Origin: Rhea pennata
Taxonomy: Eukaryota > Chordata > Aves > Rheiformes > Rheidae
Reading direction: 5' to 3'
NCBI RefSeq assembly: GCF_028389875.1
Contig: NC_084668.1
Location: forward strand, 29,928,993 to 29,992,992
DNA: 64,000 nucleotides
The notes under the pieces were generated by a model. That model had not been told where the DNA came from, did no database searches, and saw nothing but the letters and a program-made list of their open reading frames with translations. Position 1 is the first letter of the stretch; each line of letters starts with the position of its first letter. Both the position numbers and the translations under genes were made by a program. Below, in pieces: positions 1-13,000 of this stretch.

Positions 1-189
1 AGGGAGTACACACTTCAACCGAAACTGAAGTTAATACTAGGAGGGTGACCGGCTGAAGTTTGGAAATGGTTAATAATGTCTTCGGAGGAGATGAGGGGTA
101 GATGAATGGTGAACAACTGGGAAGCTGGCTCCGAAGCACGTGCTGCTGGATTTGGACACTGACTGATGTGTTTTGGCTGTTGCTGGCGC

Positions 190-420
190 TGCCAGTAACA
201 GCGGAAGGCGAAAGCCCTGCTCCTCCGCGCCGGCGGGGCCTCAGCCCCCGGGGCCGAGCGCTGCGTGCGCCTCCGAGCCGGAGCCGGAGCCGGGCCACTC
301 TCTCCCGGGCCCGCTGCCGCTCCGCGGCTGCCGGTGGGAGCCGCGGCGCGAGCCCGGGGGCTTCCCCCGCTGCCGGCCTGGAGCCAGCGTCTGACATCCC
401 GTGAAGCACGTGGCCGATTA
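190..420. promoter_or_regulatory. Small CpG-rich patch at the left edge
   Basis: GC- and CpG-rich, centred on 230-370, and surrounded by AT-rich sequence. Overlapping short ORFs in all frames look like composition artefacts. Could be a small promoter or an alternative first exon; no gene recognised. Confidence 0.45.
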
Positions 421-3400
421 AAGGGTGGCAGCTGCGGCCGTGTAGGTCTTGCTTGCCCAGCAGCAGAACCAGACGCCTGCAGTCCTTCTGCGTTAAACTG
501 TCTTCCGCATTTCCAGCAGTAGAGTTCACCTGAAGAGCCTTTCTAATAGGGAGAAGCTACCGTTCAGGGTTATCAAATGCCATTTTCCTATAAGTTTTTC
601 ACAGTGGGAAAGACTATGGGGCCCTGGGTTATGTTTTTTTTCTTTTTAATCTTTTATAAAGATGATGTTCTATAGGAAGTTGCATATGCAAATTTCCTCA
701 TATTCAGAATTTTTTATTGACTTCCTGAGAAAACCAGATCTTTTTGCCTCATTCTGCAGAGAAAATTGCTGCTCTTAAGAATTCATTGCTGACTTAATGA
801 TACTGAGTGAATTTTATGTAGTTTCATCATCTTGCTGAAATTTTTTTCTAGTATTTTGTCTTAGAGTATCTAGAATATCTATCTTTAATTTCCTTAACTG
901 CTGACACAGTTGTCTAAATTTATCTTTTTGGGGGGCATTTGGGGAAAAAGTGTTTAAGGGTGTCAGTAAAGTGTCTTTAAAGGAGCTCTATGAGTTCCTC
1001 TGAGATGCCTCAGATGCATGTTTTATTTTATCTTATGTTGTAGGTGTGTAGTAAATCACTGAGTTATTGAAATGCTCTGTATGCTTTGTTTCATTTCTCA
1101 AACAAAATAGCAACTGTGTTATCCTTTAGATATACCCCTCTCTTCTTTAAGATCAGTTTGGGCTTCGAGGCTACACTCTGACTCAAGGCTACGTGGGGAC
1201 TCTGTGTGTCTAACAGTGTGTGTGCTGTGAAGCTCTTAGACACCAAGAGCAAGAGCTCAAGGTATAACTGGAAACTATTAAAAAAATATATGTAGGTATG
1301 TGCACCTCATTCTGGAGATGTGGAATTTGTTGTGTTAGTATATATACAAATGCAATTTTGTGTATGAGCCCTATAGATGTAGAGTTTGATTATTTCAAAT
1401 AGTGCTGCCATCACCTGCATTGTGGGTGCCCTCTTCTCCTTTGTAACTGAAGAACCAAAGGTAAGTAGCTTCAACCACATCTTCCCTTCTTATGACCCAT
1501 TTCTGCAGTAGTTCATGCTATCCCATGGAAAGAACATGGTGAGGTGCCTTTCCTTCGGGACTGATGATCTCCTTAACGGTCCTGTGCTTGTCATCATCAG
1601 CTGGCGTTGAATTCCTTTATAACGCTGCTGTTACCTTTTTTGGCCTTGTACCCTGGAACATCCAAAGGAAACGGTCTCTAAACTGCTAGCTTGTCATCTT
1701 CATTCAGCCTTTGGGATTTGAGGGTTTTTCTTCTGATAGGTGTATGTATGGAACAGGTTCATGAGTAGAAATGTGCTGTTTACATCCTGTCCGAAGCACA
1801 GCAGTGTTTCTTCAATGGCTTGCTTTGGCCTGTTCCCATAGGCTGCCCACTGGGAAGCAACCATACATCAGAAGCGAGGAATTTGTAAGAAACTCCACAT
1901 GTCCATCATGTCATTGGATCTGCACCAGGAAACCCTCTAATGACTACTGAGTATTTTAAATTAAAATAGCATTTTATATAGTTATTGCTTCAGTTGAAGA
2001 AGAGATGATGTGGAAAGGATATTGAGGAACTTCCTCCTTATTCTGTGTTGCAAGAACGACTTAGGTATAGTCTCAAGTTTCTTTAGATGTAGTTTTAGAC
2101 TTAACCAGATGATTTATCTCCTGTTTTTCCTCTCAAAACTCATGTGTCATTCCAAATCATGAAACATTTCACACTCCCTGTGTGAAAAGTTTTTTGTGAC
2201 ATTATTTGGAGAAAATTGTTTTCTTTATTTCCTAGATTTTTTCATCTCTTATGTCCTTATACCTGCTGCATAAAAGCAGTAGATCTTATCAATCTTATGT
2301 TGCTAAAGGCAGCCTTCATGTGTTTCAGGCTCTTCTAACTATATTAAGACTAGCTATCAGATAACAAGGAAAGTATTAAAGCCCTATTGCTCAAAGGCTC
2401 GGACAGTCCTTGCTGCTTCCCTGGGAACTACAGCTGCCCAATGTTTTTCAGGTATTGCTTTTTGGAGTTACATGAATGTATTTATTTCCTTAATTTGTTG
2501 ATGCACAATTTCAGAAAGGAATGGTAGATTTCTCCTATTCTCACTCTTCCAATCTGAGCACTTTTTTATCAGATAATCTGTGTGGACAATCGCTTGAGGA
2601 ATAAAGGATGCCTATTTGTCCTGTAGTACCTATATACCTTTAAAGTACTTTTTCTGTACAGCTGCAGTGATTCTTATTCTGCTTCTCCCTGACTCCCCAC
2701 TAGCTAAAGCAGTGTTCATTTAAAAATTTGAAGTGCAGTTAAGGCTATACTGCCTTTATAAAGCAATCAGGAGGGTGAACGATGCACAGGCACACCTAGA
2801 GGAACACTGTTACTCCAAAGATGCCGACTGCATGCATATAGCAAGCTGCAGCTTAAGCAAGATCTGTATGGGCAAAATATTTTCAGTATCTATTCTTTGT
2901 AAGCATAACTTTTGATTATGGTCCTTTGAATGGAAGGCAGTCTGATAAACTACGAGAAAATTTCTTGACCATAGCTAATATTTTATGACTGAAATAAAGT
3001 CTTGATGTTGTCAAGTTCATACATTCTCTGTATGATCATATTTGTTCCTCAGATAACCTCCCCTAGTTCTTAGTTTGAGCTGTGATATCAGCATTTTTGT
3101 CAAAGTTCAACAAAGGAATGTGGTAGTTTTAAATTTTGCCAGTAGTTCCTTGCGTCACATTATTGCGATAATTAAAATAATTAAATATTGCTGTCAGGTT
3201 TGGTTGGTGCTTTTGATTTTAACTTCCAAATTGAGGCTAAATAAGGATTATTTTTTGAATCACAGAAGATTGGACTGATGCAGGAGAATAAAATGGCAAG
3301 TGCATTTGGGATTCCCTGTTGTTTAAAAGCAAAGACTTAGTTTGACTGTAAGAGGACATTGAAACGGTCTTAGTGAAAAGTGAGTCTGACATGAATGTAT

Positions 3401-5149
3401 TTAATTAGATGTAAAGTCAAGGTAATGATGGATAATGACTAAATATTTTTGTAAACAGGTGCAAAACTTTTTTTTCCCCCCTTGCCTGGAGAGTTGCCAC
3501 TGTTATGCGATAGCTTAATGTCTCCACTAGAACTGCAGCTGGAAAGGCAATGATATTGAATGATCTTCATTATCCTTTCTGTGCCACTGAAATGGGCATA
3601 CCCGTGTAAAATAATATTTGAATAAAAACATCAGATACACTTTGCAAAAAGTTTCACCAAGAGGAATGATTTTTCTTGTAATTAAACTTCCATCATGGAA
3701 GCCCTTCATAAGAGCTCTGAACCGCTGATTGAGTTCTCAAGTAACATTTTAAACCCATATCATTTAAGGTACTGAAATGCAGTTATAGAAAGGCCTTAGC
3801 CCTGAAATTATGATCTTTACTGTTGCAAGCAGTCTTAGAAAATGGAACGCTCTGCAGTCTCGTATCGGCTCACAGTTGTTGTTTAGTACTGCTGTTGTAG
3901 CACTGGGTCGTCGTCGTAGATGCTACATGACCGTGTTGCAGAACTACAGTCCTTAATCTGGGGCAATTAGTGACGGTTGCTAGATTTGTGCTAATTTTAA
4001 AAACTGCCCTCCCCTGCCCAACTGCATTTCTTGGACTCGCTTGGGTCATGCTAAAGGTGACTGGAAAAATGTTCAGTTTTGGTGTGATTGTAAATCTGAC
4101 TTAGCTTCTTGCTATTGCTGCCTTATATTCAGACCATCTAGTTTTATGCATTTAACTGTATTTAACCACATCTATATGTCTTATCAAAGTTTGTGCAGCA
4201 GAGTTTGTAATATTCACAGGGCTAGGACGATAGCAAGCAAGCAGAAGCATCACTGGTCAATGTGTGTGGGATTATTATTTTTTATTCAGTATAGAATGCA
4301 TAAACAAACTTGAACAGGACCACTTGGTTTGAAAGCATAAGTGAAAAAGTTCTTAATAGTGAATAGCCTCAGATTTTTTGATTGGGAAATATACTTATTT
4401 TCCAGTACATTGAATGTGCCAGTACTATATATAAAATGTATTTTAGCTTTCCAGGAATGTTTTTAGTTTCCCAGCTGTTTCAAATTGTTGGTTCAACATA
4501 TAACTACATGAATGTATCAAATATAAATGCCTTCTTTTTAACACACAGTATATTATGTTGCCTTGTTTCTGAATTGTATTTCAGCTTGAATAGTACAATC
4601 TCTGTACTGAGAAAACAGGATGCCAAAACGGACGGTATTGAACAATTATCCAGCTATTTAAAAAAACATGAAGAGAAATTTGTCCAAAATCTTCTGTTAA
4701 TAACAGTTATAATTTATTACCTTGGAAAATCCATTCTGTATTTTAAATTGGATTACTGCTGGATTCAGAAGGATGAAAAACACTGCTGAAGTGTATCAGA
4801 TTATTCATGGCCCATAGGGGAACTACGTGCTACGGAAAAGCAGGTGTCTCATTTCACTAGGAACGCTTTCCATTACAGAAGCAGGATTCAAAGTGACAAA
4901 TGGATGCCTTCAGAATTCTAAAAATCCCTGCTTCCTGCTACTTTACATCCTTTTTCCTCAACCTTTTGCAAGATAAGGCAAAATCATGTTTACTCTAATT
5001 TTGTAACTTGCATAGGAAAACCATAATTTCTTTCAAATTCTTTCTTGGTAGACTGCAACTTTTTTCGCCTCTTCCCCCATCACATCTTTGTTCATGAGTA
5101 GGCTGTAGCGATGAAACGATGCAACTTTCATCCAAGTTGACCAGATGCA

Positions 5150-5205
5150 GATTCTAATATTTATATATTCATATATATAAATATATATATGTGTTTGTGT
5201 GTGAT
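5150..5205. repeat. AT-rich microsatellite passing into a TG tract
   Basis: Imperfect TA repeats followed by GTGTTTGTGTGTG. Confidence 0.8.
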
Positions 5206-6417
5206 GTGATATGATATTCATACACTCAGATTTCTGGACCTATCCAGTTTTGAGGTGCTTATTTACTATCCTTCCCAATCCCCAGCTTTTGAATATACGG
5301 CAGAATGGCAAAATCCCAAGAGCTGTAATAACCATTTTGTTTTTCTCAGGACTGCTTATGTGTTTGAATCATTGGAGGCAGAAACTCTTCTCCAAGGCCA
5401 GACAGGGAAATTTGAAAACTACAGACAAAATAACGCAGTATCTTTCTGAGCTAACTATGGCATCACTGTGCTGAATACGTTGATGCCCCATCGAGTCAAA
5501 CTGCGGTTCGGGAGCCGTCACAGTGCTGAAGGCCTCCGGGGGAAGGTCTAGTTCTGTCACAGACTTTGAGATCTGGCCCCTGCTCCAAACAGAGCAGCTC
5601 TGTGGATCCACGGGCAGTCATGGTAGCTGGTAGGTGACAGCAGATTACAGTAGAAAGTCTGTCAGAGCATGACATTGAATTGTGACCGCCTTTACGGGAT
5701 GGTAGGGATGCAAACTGAATTTCCAATGAATATAGGATAGTGATCGTTTGGTGACGAACGACTTCAGAAGAACAGTTAGACTGTGAAGTCTTTATAGCTC
5801 TAGGTGCTTTGCCACCGAGGTACCTCCTTGCTTTTGTCACCTTCCTTTGAGGTAATGTGAAGTCTCAGAGAAAACACAGTTGCAGTTTATTATCTAAATA
5901 AAGGAATATTCAGACACAGTGAAAATTCTGGGTGAATCTTTGCACTGAGGTGCTCAGTGTAGCTGCATCGCTTTGAGGTAAAATATTGGGTTCACCTCTA
6001 TTGCAACTTGATCCAGTTTCAAACCAAGTAAGGTTTCACAGGTAGGATCCCTTTTGCATCCTGATACATTGCTTTTGTAAAATAGGTACCTTGTTGTAAC
6101 TATGTTGATGTGGAGGGAGAGAAAAAAACCTCAGAAATGTTTTAGGTAGGATGTTGCAAGCTCTCAATTTCCCCCTGCTCTTAGAGCCAGTTCGCCCTCT
6201 GGAACAGTACTTTTAAAAGCAAACGTTGTATTTCCATTATTAGTGTGTCCTTGCTGAAACACTTAAGTGATCATGAGTTTGTTGTTTAGTTGTCGTGTGA
6301 ATTTCATTTTTGTCAGATGCGTCCGCTGGTACAGAACCCTTCTCTTACCCGCTGTATCGCCAGTGCGTGTGTTCAGCGGAGAAGCTAATTTACTCGGAGA
6401 ATACAGAGCAAGTCAAA

Positions 6418-6527
6418 GCTAGTGAATCTTAGATACACTCTTAACTTTATCTTAAAAATTGGATTTTTTTTGCTAGTGAATCTTAGATATACTCTTAACT
6501 TTATCTTAAAAAATGGATTTTTTTTTC
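6418..6527. repeat. 54-bp tandem duplication, two copies
   Basis: The unit beginning GCTAGTGAATCTTAGATA at 6418 recurs at 6472 and both copies end in GGATTTTTTTT. Only about two substitutions separate the copies, so the duplication is recent. Confidence 0.9.
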
Positions 6528-7143
6528 CTTTTTAGAATTTTCATCATTTTGTGATAGTATGAAGCTGTACTACTTGTTTTGTGGTATTACAGATCTGTCC
6601 CTAACCTAATGTCTGGGTAGCTGTGCTATATTTTACATTTTGTTTGCTGTGAACAAAGCAAGAACAAACTTCAACATTTTGAAGAGTTTCAAAACATTCG
6701 TTATAAATAAAAGATTACAAAATACTCTTTACTGCTTGAAGCGACACAGCTCAACAAGTGGGCAGGCATGTTGTAAGTCTCATGGCCTGGGCAAACTGTG
6801 AAGCAGCGTATGTAGGGAATGCCCAGATACTACCTGGAACAAGGGTGGAAACACTCATTCACCAGGTAGAAGGAGAAACACTATGCCATTCTCTTGTTAT
6901 CCCAAATAATATTTATTTATTTATTCAATGTTAGGTAGAACTGAAGAGAACTGTACCATAGTTTGATGAAGAACTAGGCTGTGAGAAAAGAATTTTAAAG
7001 GGCTTTTAAAATGTTTAAAGAAAATGCATCAATCACTAATTAGGTATAAGGGAAGAAGGCCCAGAAGAATTTTGCATTCAAAATCATGTTGCTGTACCAC
7101 TGTAGGACAGATTTGAAGTTAGAGGTTACAGGGCTTAGGGAGA

Positions 7144-7144
<1 letters not shown>

Positions 7145-7189
<45 letters not shown>
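7145..7189 (+). repeat. Poly(A) tract of 45 A
   Basis: 45 consecutive A bases. Either a mononucleotide repeat or the tail of a retrocopy; no parent gene or flanking direct repeat was recognised in the preceding sequence. Confidence 0.95.
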
Positions 7190-7192
<3 letters not shown>

Positions 7193-7578
7193 GATGCTGT
7201 GAGTAGCATCTATGTTAGACATAACTATCCAAAAAATCTATTTAGAATTTATTCTTCGAATGTAGTGTCAGTTGTCAGGTTTTTAGCACAAAAGGAAATT
7301 CTGGGGACATCTTTGGGAGAAATACTGACCTGATTGTAAAAGAGAGAAACTATTAATGCTGGATTTTCAATGATGCTGATCTGTGGATGTGCCACCTTTT
7401 CAAATCCCCAAAGGAAAAGTTGCCAAGTTACTTATTCTCCAAAAAAGCATTCTGTTTTAGATAGATTTGCCTGATTTTGTCAGAAAAAAATGTTTTAGGT
7501 CAAAGAGGGAGATTGGTTATCTCTTGAATTTATTACACTCTTTCCCATGTTACCTTTTGGATATTATTTGTAGGATTT

Positions 7579-7579
<1 letters not shown>

Positions 7580-7630
<51 letters not shown>

Positions 7631-7643
7631 TATATATATATAT
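7580..7643. repeat. Compound (TA)n(CA)n(TA)n microsatellite
   Basis: About 18 TA units, then 7-8 CA units, then 6-7 TA units. Likely length-polymorphic. Confidence 0.95.
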
Positions 7644-8651
7644 CTCCACAGCAGAAATTTATACTTGTGTAGAATGTAAAATGTGTTATACTATTAAGTA
7701 TAAGGAGTTTAAAATCAGATGGCACAATAGGAGGAACAGTGAATCAGTGGCTTCTCTTCACCCAGTAAATATTTATTTGTATATCTTCATGTCAGTAGTA
7801 ATCAAGCAGATTCACAGTCCAAGGTGTCCAACACTTATTTCCAGATTAGTGCCGCACAGCCTGTATCCAGATTTCAGCGAAGTTCCACAGATGTTTAGGA
7901 AAGCAAGGGATGATGAAGGTTGTCTGTTGTAATAAACATATAGCTGTATAAGAGAAGAAAACGTGGTCCTTGTTTTTCCAGAGAGCTAGCTGTAAGCACA
8001 TACGTATCTTTGTTTTAGTAACTCTGGAAAAGTTTACCATTAAGTGAAGAGTGTATAGTCTTTTTATGGTGATAGATAGAAAGTGAAATGAGAGGTCTGA
8101 TAATGGTAAAGGTTATACAGCAAAGTACAGCACGTGTTTTCACTGAAGGAGGACTCTCCGATTTGGTTTTCTGTTATCACTATGTCACATTAGTGCGGGT
8201 GGGCGAGAACTGCTCCAGAAATGAAATCTTTATGCTTTGGATTAAGAAAAGGGGAAAAGGTTGTTCTTGAAGTTATTCCTGTGTGCTTAACTATTTCTGT
8301 TTCATTTTTTGTTTCATGCTTGTTTCAGTTTGTTTAGCACTTCTGCACAGGTGAAATGCACAGAAATACTTCAAAAGATTTTAAATCATTTCATGTTTTC
8401 AAACAAGAGCTTTGCTCCTTGAGTTTGCAAGAAAAGAAAAGAAAAGTAAGAAATGTTACAGGCACTAGAAGCAAGGAAATGGTTGTCAAAATATTGAGTT
8501 GACTTTTTTTATTATGTAGTTATTTCTTTTTTTCTGTCCACACTGACAAGAGTAAATTCCATCATATCTAATGGGAAAAACAAATGTAGATTTAAACAAG
8601 AAAAAATATTGTGTGTTTGAACCTGTTGATTAAAAATGCAGACCTTTTTGG

Positions 8652-9470
8652 CATAGAATTACAAAACAATTTAGTTCTGAAGGGAGCTTCAGAGGTCATC
8701 TAGCCTAAATCACTGCTCAAAGCAGGGTTAACTTCAAAGTTAGGTCTTAGCTCAGGATCTTGTCCGATCCAGTTTTGAGCATCTCCTAGGATGGACATTC
8801 ATCAGTCTCTGGATAACGTTTTTTTTAGTGCTTAGCCATGCTTCACTGTAACTGTTTGTTGATGGTGGTAGTGTGTGTTGGGGGGGGTCCTTTGATGTTG
8901 CTGCAATATCCTTTGCAGCAATATGTGACTGTTGCCTCCTGTCCTTTTGCACCACATCACTGAGAAGATCCTGGCTCCATCTTTTCTAACATGCTCCCTC
9001 CTGCTGGCAGTTACTTGAGGGCAGTAATCAAATCCCCCCTAGCTTTCTCTCCTTCAGGCTGAATATACGCAATTCTCTGACGCTCCTCGTGTGTTGTGTT
9101 CTTTGGTCCATAACTTCTTGTCAAGCCTCACTCCAGTTTGTCGGTGTCTGTTGTACGGAGGAGCCCCAGACTGGACGGAGTAGTCCAGATGCAGCCTCAC
9201 AGGTGCTGAATAGTGAGAAATAACCACTTCTCTAGACCTGCTGGCCTTGCTCTTGCCAAAGCAGCCTCTTATGCAGTCACTCTTCATCACTGCACGGATG
9301 CACTGCTGACTGCTGTTCACACACTGATCACTTGGACTTGCATGTGCCTTTTGGTACAGCTGTTCCTCAGCCAGTCAGGCCCCAGCTTGTCCTGTTGCTC
9401 AGGGTTATTCTGTCCCATTTGTCTTTGAACTTCATGAGGCTTCTGTCAGCCTGTTTCCCCTGCTTGTTTG
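8652..9470 (-). mobile_element. CR1 LINE fragment, 3' end
   Basis: The plus strand carries decayed CR1 consensus phrases in reverse-complement order: GGTCATCTAGCC near the element's 3' end, CTTCAGGCTGAATA, CCAGATGCAGCCTCACAGGTGC, and CTAGACCTGCTGGCC. The element therefore lies on the minus strand with its 3' end near 8,650. It is heavily mutated and not active. Confidence 0.85.
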
Positions 9471-9539
9471 GGTCCCTCTAAGTGGCAACTCTGCCCCCCA
9501 GCACATCCTCCAGAAATCTCTCAGATTGTGCATGTCCTG

Positions 9540-10070
9540 CTGTGTTGTCCTTCCAGCAGAGATTAGGGTGGAGAAAATACCCATATTAACCTATGATCAT
9601 GAAGCTTCTAGCTCTTCAGTGAAAGCTTCCTCACCTCTTGATTAAGCGATCTGTAGCAGGCACTCACCAAGATGTCTGTCTTGCTGCCCTCCCTCTTCTA
9701 GATCCTTAAGCCCGTCACTAGCATGTTACCTCTTCCAAAGTAAAGCTAAATGCATTTAAGCTCTGCTTTGCATAGAGACCAGCCTCATCACCTTCGCAGC
9801 CTGTTCTTCTTAAAGAGCCTATACCCATCCACTGCAGCACACCAGTCAAGCACGCAGTCCCCATCACACATCTGTGATCCCAATAGCTCTGTAAATGCTT
9901 GGGAAATCCAGGTTCCTCCTGCATGTTTTCCATGGTGTATGTTTTTTGTGTACAGGTGCTTGAAATGGACCTTGTTGACTTGCAGCTTTCTCAGAGATGG
10001 AGTGAGAACTGCCACCTCTCCGTATAGACATACTTCACTTCCCTCGCATATCTGTGGCTTAAGCTCCATC
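9540..10070 (-). mobile_element. CR1 LINE fragment, endonuclease part of ORF2
   Basis: Minus-strand translation, with frameshifts, gives CDGDCVLDWCAAVDGYRLF and then EGDEAGLYAKQSL. These line up with the CR1 endonuclease core (the W-DGS-D-V-GYRLFR-DR and GGG-ALYV motifs). Further along, bases 9,620-9,670 resemble the VGVCYRPP stretch. The reverse transcriptase that should lie between this part and the 3' end is missing. Dead fragment. Confidence 0.75.
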
Positions 10071-13000
10071 CCTAGCTAACCTGCTTAAAACTCTGCTCAC
10101 TGTTTTTGGAAGTCTGTTGGTAAAGGCACCCACTTTTGTTAAGTAAATCCCCCCTCTCCCCAGCACTGCTTACTCCTCTGAGAGGTGCCTTTTTGAGGAA
10201 GTGTAGAACAAACTGTAAGGCCTGCGGTGGGGTGTTAAATCAGTGGATATAATCTTACTAGCTGAAGGGAGAGAAGCTCAGGTACTTGGGCCTAGTCAGT
10301 GGACCTGTAGACATGTATCAAGTCTTGTGCCTTTGCATCATCACTGTTGTTCTACTGTTAAAAAGGTTATTCGTAGTCTGTAACTGCATATTCTAATCAT
10401 AAGAAGCTTTAACTTTTCATTGTGAAAGTACAGCATAAGGCACAGTTAGTAGAGCTGAATCTTAACATCCTTTCTGTAGCGGTAAAGGGGGTGGGCAGAA
10501 TCTAGTATGGATAACAAATTGTGGAGTAAGAAAGCTGTGGGTTGTCGGAGACGTCAGTGTTTACTGTAAATTACTGGAGAAGGTGTTGCTAAATCTCTGA
10601 TTGTGATCCACAGTAATACTGCCAAGAAACAATTGGCTTCTGAATCAGAATTAGGGTCCGTGGGAGCGGATCTCGAAAAGCCTTGTGAAGGCTTCGTGGC
10701 CAAAACCGAATAATCAAATTTTGTTCTAACTAAGCTCTTTCGTCAAAAGAAATTTGTGGTGGAACCAGTTTCTGGTTGTCTTCCAGTTAAAGATATGAAG
10801 TTTATTCATATCCAATTCAAACAACAGATACTGAGGTTTTCATTGTACCTTCTGTAGACATGATTTGTTTCGAGACCTGCCTTATAAAAGAAGATGACTG
10901 CCATATATGACTCTATGGTAGCAACAACTTAATGTGAATCTAGTCCAATGAATTCTTGCACGATGGGAGATTTAAAGAAGAGGGCAATCACGAACAGCTA
11001 TAGACTCCTGAAGCATTTTGCCAAGACGGGTAGTCTCATAACAAGTATGTAGATAACAGTATGATAGCAACAGCCTACATCAGGAGCACCACTGTTACCA
11101 GAAAATAGTGAAATACTGAAATATTGTGGATTCTTTCACATCTTTCTGTATAGTTGAAGCATGAAATACAAAATTTAATACTCACAAACTGATACCCTGA
11201 TTCCTAAAGACTTTTATATCCTCAAGCCAGTAAATTCAGCCAGTTTTTGTGATGCTTACTTAAAGCCGACCAATTCAAGTGTACAGTACGTGACAAAGGA
11301 TTTCACCAGTGTAAATCACAAAGCACAGTCATCCTCTCTGAAACACCACCATATGAAATGTCACAAGTCAAAAAGACTGTAAAAGCACAAAGAAGACACG
11401 TATAGAAACCGAGTTGGTCTAATTTTGAAGGTTCAAATCTCCAAAGCGATCGAAGGTACGACGCTTTATATGCCGTTCTACTGCCAAGCGTGAGTAGTGC
11501 AGCCGAGCAGAAATCATAATCCGAATAGCGAGAAGTTTTACCGCATTGTGGTTTGCATCAGCTACGGCAGTGAAGCAACGGGCATCTGGGGGCCGAACGC
11601 CCGGGCCAGGCACTGCTGCGTGACAGCGGCGTCGCGCCCAGCAGCCGGCAGCGTGACGGTAATTCCAGCGAGCAGGTGGGTTGCTGTTTGACCTCCCTTA
11701 ATACCCCTGCTTCATTGGGAAGATGATCATTTTTCTCTTAGCTGAAAAACTAAGGAGGAAGATTAAAAAAAAAAAAAAAAAAAAAAAAATCTGATTCTGT
11801 TTCTGGAGGAAAAGCCTATAAATCAATCTCAATTTCAAGCTATTAGTCAAATCCTAACTAACTGTATTTTGGATGGCTGCATATTCAGATCCCTGATGCT
11901 GCTGGTGAAGGTGGATCTACTTTGTCAAGATGAACAAAAATTTTTTTTTTTTTTTTTTGAATTTTCATTTAAGCAGTTTTGTGACAGAGGAAGTTAGAGT
12001 TCAGCAAAAGCCTCTCAGAGTATCATCCTGGACTTGTAAAGGAAAAGCCTTTCTTACTGGTTTTGCCACATATTTTGAATATATTATAAATACAGTCAGA
12101 AACAAACCATTTTCGTTTAAATTTCAAGATTTATTTTATGCTCTGTTCTTCAAACTATGTTTAAAGCAGGCCATCCTTTGCACCTGACCACTTGGAAACG
12201 AGCCTTTTACACTTCACGTGATTTCGGCATGTTCTGCTTGTGTTGCCGTTGTTCATCCCAGAAAACTGTCATGGAGCTCAGCCTCCTAAATTGGCTTTTC
12301 TAAATTTTCTGAAAGCAATCCGTCACGTGATGACTCCATAGTGCTTATAAGGATACTAGTCCCGTATTTTTCTTTATATATCCCTAAGGGGTCGTGTTAC
12401 CAGTAGAGTTTACTTGGGACATAGGTTATTTTTGCTACTAAACGTAAATGCTGTTACGCTTTCCTGTCTGAACAGATCTCACATAAAGATCTTCTAGCGT
12501 GGATCAGTAGTAATGGGAGAGACGGTGCTGAGCCACTGCTTATCCCTCTTTGCCTTTCCACACTAAAGATTCATTCGAACTGAATCCTTTCAACTCTTGA
12601 AAGAGGGAATGGCTTTATTTTTAAGGACTAAAGCTGGTATGTTAAATATAATGGGAAAACAACAGGGTTGAAATTAAATTTGGCTAGTGACTTTCAGTGA
12701 AAGCTGTTTCTAAGTGGAGAAAAAGTGGGAGCTTTTAGGATCACTGTTTGCTTTGGAAATAGAATTAACCTTAGAGAGAACACAAACAGAGCCCTTAGGT
12801 TTTAGACTGACTATACTTGGAGTAGAGCTGGGAACTGATGCATCGTAGGCTGACTCCTGGACGCTAAGCTACTTTATTTTCTCTGGAAACTATTATTTTG
12901 AAATCATGCACAGTGCAAATCACGTCCACTTCTAAACAAGCGAACCAGGTTTTCCTGTAGCATCAAAATGAGCTTAGGCAGTCAAGGCTGGTGAACTTCA

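Larger units (their letters stand above)
531..8651. other. Intergenic, AT-rich, no gene recognised
   Basis: Apart from the simple repeats and the 54-bp duplication listed separately, I see no gene or recognisable interspersed repeat. A 135-codon open stretch at 4382-4789 has no family resemblance and is probably chance. Confidence 0.6.

Noticed and set aside
4382-4789. 135-codon ORF
   Set aside because: No initial ATG at the given start (ATT codon), AT-rich hydrophobic composition, no recognisable family; probably chance.
7040-7222. 60-codon ORF of poly-Phe
   Set aside because: Produced by the poly(A) tract read on the minus strand.
11425-11445. GGTTCAAATCT resembling a tRNA B box
   Set aside because: No matching acceptor stem or A box at the right distance; no cloverleaf can be drawn.
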